Assembly (NCBI RefSeq): GCF_030209835.1
Contig: NZ_JARVRF010000010.1
Coordinates: 1-64,000 of the forward strand
From: Arthrobacter sp. efr-133-R2A-120
Lineage (GTDB): Bacteria; Actinomycetota; Actinomycetes; Actinomycetales; Micrococcaceae
Direction of reading: 5' to 3'
Length of the DNA: 64,000 bases
The position numbers and the translations under genes are program-made. Shown here in pieces: positions 62,215-64,000 of the stretch (within the stretch, counting starts at the first letter, position 1; every line of letters begins with the position of its first letter). The notes below the pieces were generated by a model that worked only from the letters and a program-made list of their open reading frames with translations, was not told the DNA's origin and made no database searches.

Positions 62215-62952
62215 CTAGTTCCACTCGGCGGAGCGCACCAGGATGCAGCCGGAATCGGGGCAGAACACGATCTCGTCCTCGGCAGCGGCCTTGACCTCGG
62301 CAAGGTCGCCGGGGCTGAGTGTCATTCCCGAGCCTTCGGACTTGCCGTGGAACAGCCTCGCGGCGCCCACCCCGCGCTTGGCAAGGGTTTTTTCGTAGAT
62401 AGCCAGCATCGCGGCGTCGAGCCCTTCGGCGAAACCGGTCCGCTGGGCTCGCACATCCGTCTCTTCGGCAACAATCTCGGCGATCGCGGCGTCAAGTTCG
62501 GCACGGATCCCGGAGAACGAACCCTGGATGTCATCGACGATCTGCTGTTGCGCGGCTTGGCGCTCCCGGAGTCCGTCCAGGCGTTCGAGGATTTCCAGCT
62601 CGACATCCTCAAGGTCCGAACGACGCTTGTTCAGTGAGGCGATATCGCTTTGCAGCGCGACGAGGTCCTTGGAAAGTCCGGTACCGCTGTTCAACCTGGC
62701 TTCGTCGCGCGCAATGCGCCCAGCCACTTGTTCGACGTCGGCCTCTGACCTGCGAAGCTCGGCTTCGGCGTCGTGGACGGCAAGTTTCGCGGCCCCGAGC
62801 GCCCCGTTGGCCACGCTGAGGGCATCCTGAAGATCGGTGATGCGGGGATCGGTCTCCAAAGCGCGACGGCGGTTCGCCAAGGATTTGAGCTTCGCATCCA
62901 ACCCCTGCAGTTCGAGCAATTTCAACTGTTCCGCCGGTGCTGCCTTGGCCAC
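62215..62952 (-). CDS. Coiled-coil zinc-ribbon-family protein with degenerate ribbon
   Basis: 245 aa. Residues about 8-185 form a long coiled coil (LSKDLVALQSDIASLNKRRSDLEDVELEILERL), as in the DUF164/C4-type zinc-ribbon group next to Nif3-like genes. The C-terminal ribbon is normally C-x2-C ... C-x2-C. Here the first knuckle reads S205-EG-S208 in KSEGSGMTLS and the second C231-PD-S234 in FCPDSGCILVR, so three of four ligands read as serine (a stray Cys lies at 236). Zinc binding looks lost. It lies 110 bases downstream of the Nif3-like gene on the same strand. Confidence 0.85.
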   Translation of the reverse strand: MAKAAPAEQLKLLELQGLDAKLKSLANRRRALETDPRITDLQDALSVANGALGAAKLAVHDAEAELRRSEADVEQVAGRIARDEARLNSGTGLSKDLVALQSDIASLNKRRSDLEDVELEILERLDGLRERQAAQQQIVDDIQGSFSGIRAELDAAIAEIVAEETDVRAQRTGFAEGLDAAMLAIYEKTLAKRGVGAARLFHGKSEGSGMTLSPGDLAEVKAAAEDEIVFCPDSGCILVRSAEWN

Positions 62953-63062
62953 GCTTACCTCCGCTTGATCGTGCCGGGACTGATATTCAGCCCCTGCCAG
63001 GCCTTGGGCCTGCTTGTCTCGACTCTAGCGCCTAGCGCGCTCCCCTGCCTCGCGCCCCAGCC

Positions 63063-63980
63063 TTAGCCGGGAGTGAGAATGAAGTCCCACGGATCGCTGT
63101 TGGTGGAAGCCACCCGGATCTCGACGTCGTGACCCTGGTCCGCGAGCACGTTGCCGAGCGCTTCGGCCGCGGCGGGCAACCAGAGCCATTCGCTCGCGAA
63201 ATGCGATACGTCGACGAGGTACGGCCTGCCGTCAACGGCAGCTTCGCGCGCTTCGGAGGCCGGGTGGTGCCGCATGTCCGCGGTGACGTAGATGTCCGCC
63301 TGGCTGGCGCGGACGGCGTCGAAGAGGCTGTCACCGGCACCTCCGCAAACGGCGACGCGGCGCACGAGCCCGTCCTTGTCCCCGGCAACCCGCACGCCGC
63401 CGGCCACTGAGGGCAGGATCTCGAACACCCGGGCGGCGAAATCTCCGAGAGTCATGAGTTCGGGCAGGTCGCCGACCCGGCCGATCCCCTCTTCCGGCAG
63501 GCCGTGGGCCGCAGGAGCCAGCGGGACAACGTTGTCCAGCCCGAACGCGTCGGCGAGGACATCGGAAACGCCTCCGACGGCGGAGTCCCCGTTGGTGTGC
63601 ACGGTCAGCAGCCCGGTGCCTGACTCAATGAGCCGATGGACAGCAAGGCCCTTGGCACTCGTGGCAGCAACGGAGGTGACGCCCTTGAGCAACAAAGGGT
63701 GGTGCGTGACGAGGAGTTCGGCGCCCCATTCAATGGCTTCCTCAATGGCGGCGAGGGTCGGATCCACGGCGAACATGACCTTGGTGACGGTGGCTGTCGG
63801 CCGTCCGACCACGAGCCCTACCTCGTCCCATTCCTCGGCGAGCGATTCCGGCCAGAGCTCCTCCGCTGCCAATAAGACCTGACCGAGCGTAGGGGTGCTG
63901 GCTCTTGGAGTTCCGGCTGTACCGTTTTCCGGTTCTTCCCCGGATCCTGTATCTGCAACCGCGGTGTTCACAGCTTCCAT
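63063..63980 (-). CDS. Nif3-like dinuclear metal centre protein
   Basis: 305 aa. LAEEWDEVGLVVGRP, ELLVTHHPLLLKG (two metal-binding His), HTNGDSAVGGVSDVLAD and the C-terminal VTADMRHHPASEA and DVSHFASEW segments match the Nif3/YbgI GTP-cyclohydrolase-like family, whose precise function is unsettled. The first about 30 residues (Glu/Thr/Pro-rich) are an unusual addition. It pairs with the zinc-ribbon-family gene downstream, a common arrangement. Confidence 0.92.
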   Translation of the reverse strand: MEAVNTAVADTGSGEEPENGTAGTPRASTPTLGQVLLAAEELWPESLAEEWDEVGLVVGRPTATVTKVMFAVDPTLAAIEEAIEWGAELLVTHHPLLLKGVTSVAATSAKGLAVHRLIESGTGLLTVHTNGDSAVGGVSDVLADAFGLDNVVPLAPAAHGLPEEGIGRVGDLPELMTLGDFAARVFEILPSVAGGVRVAGDKDGLVRRVAVCGGAGDSLFDAVRASQADIYVTADMRHHPASEAREAAVDGRPYLVDVSHFASEWLWLPAAAEALGNVLADQGHDVEIRVASTNSDPWDFILTPG

Positions 63981-64000
63981 GCATTACATTCTTGCGCATC

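Overview
The window looks like a chromosomal core region of a high-GC actinobacterium, most likely the Micrococcaceae (Arthrobacter and relatives). The reasons are GTG/TTG starts, strong GC bias at third codon positions, an ileS leader of the actinobacterial T-box type, paired clpP1-clpP2 with a ClgR-type box, a mycothiol-pathway-type DsbA protein, MptB/GT-C mannosyltransferases, a VKOR homologue and an actinobacterial rnpB. I cannot fix the genus or species from sequence alone. No phage, IS element, CRISPR array or biosynthetic cluster is visible. Most genes are housekeeping.

Layout. 1-2430: the 5' end of glgP (runs off the window) with a possible coupled leader peptide, a LacI-family repressor, a stack of three hairpins and tRNA-Ala. 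2.5-10.4 kb: a long minus-strand run rplU-rpmA-obg-proB-proA-small membrane protein-nadD-tail-anchored protein-rsfS (ribosome maturation, proline and NAD synthesis). 10.6-15.5 kb: a ThiD-TenA fusion under a TPP riboswitch, then RNase E/G with a long acidic N-terminal extension. 16-24.5 kb: VKOR, ndk, DUF4233-like protein, folC, ileS with T-box leader, an SDR, a methyltransferase and a DUF488 protein. 24.6-29.1 kb: valS, an Fpg-family glycosylase and an Rv2466c-like DsbA protein. 29.2-34 kb: the proteostasis block tig, clpP1, clpP2, clpX, then divergent tRNA-Pro and tRNA-Gly. 34-43 kb: nei-rpiB, a DUF1648-like membrane protein, pepN, OsmC, MscS plus group II globin, a hypothetical gene and tesB. 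43-49 kb: ettA, a lipoprotein, an SSB paralogue, tRNA-Arg with an anomalous gene-poor stretch, GNAT, map and an AlkD-like gene. 49.2-55.4 kb: four GT-C glycosyltransferases (two MptB-like, two GT87-like). 55.5-64 kb: orn, tRNA-His, def, acyltransferase, a membrane-anchored HNH nuclease, long-form gap, rnpB, yaaA, a cysteine-depleted zinc-ribbon-family protein and a Nif3-like gene.

How genes work together. Several neighbours share a process: ClpP1P2, ClpX and trigger factor act in protein folding and turnover, with a ClgR-type box in front of clpP1. RplU, RpmA, Obg and RsfS act in large-subunit biogenesis. ThiD-TenA sits behind a thiamine sensor and IleS behind an isoleucine-tRNA sensor. The four GT-C enzymes probably extend polyprenol-dependent lipoglycan (lipomannan-like) chains outside the membrane.

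The observations I find most worth checking are: (1) two tandem paralogous GT87 genes that both appear to start at ATT, each with a well-placed Shine-Dalgarno site; (2) a tandem repeat at the 3' end of ssb that carries the stop codon in each copy; (3) a 98-bp element with perfect 13-bp terminal inverted repeats in the odd stretch after tRNA-Arg; (4) a perfect 24-bp inverted repeat beside tRNA-Ala; (5) a zinc-ribbon-family protein in which three of the four expected cysteines read as serine; (6) a 17-codon leader ORF overlapping the glgP start. None of these amounts to a clearly new multi-gene system.
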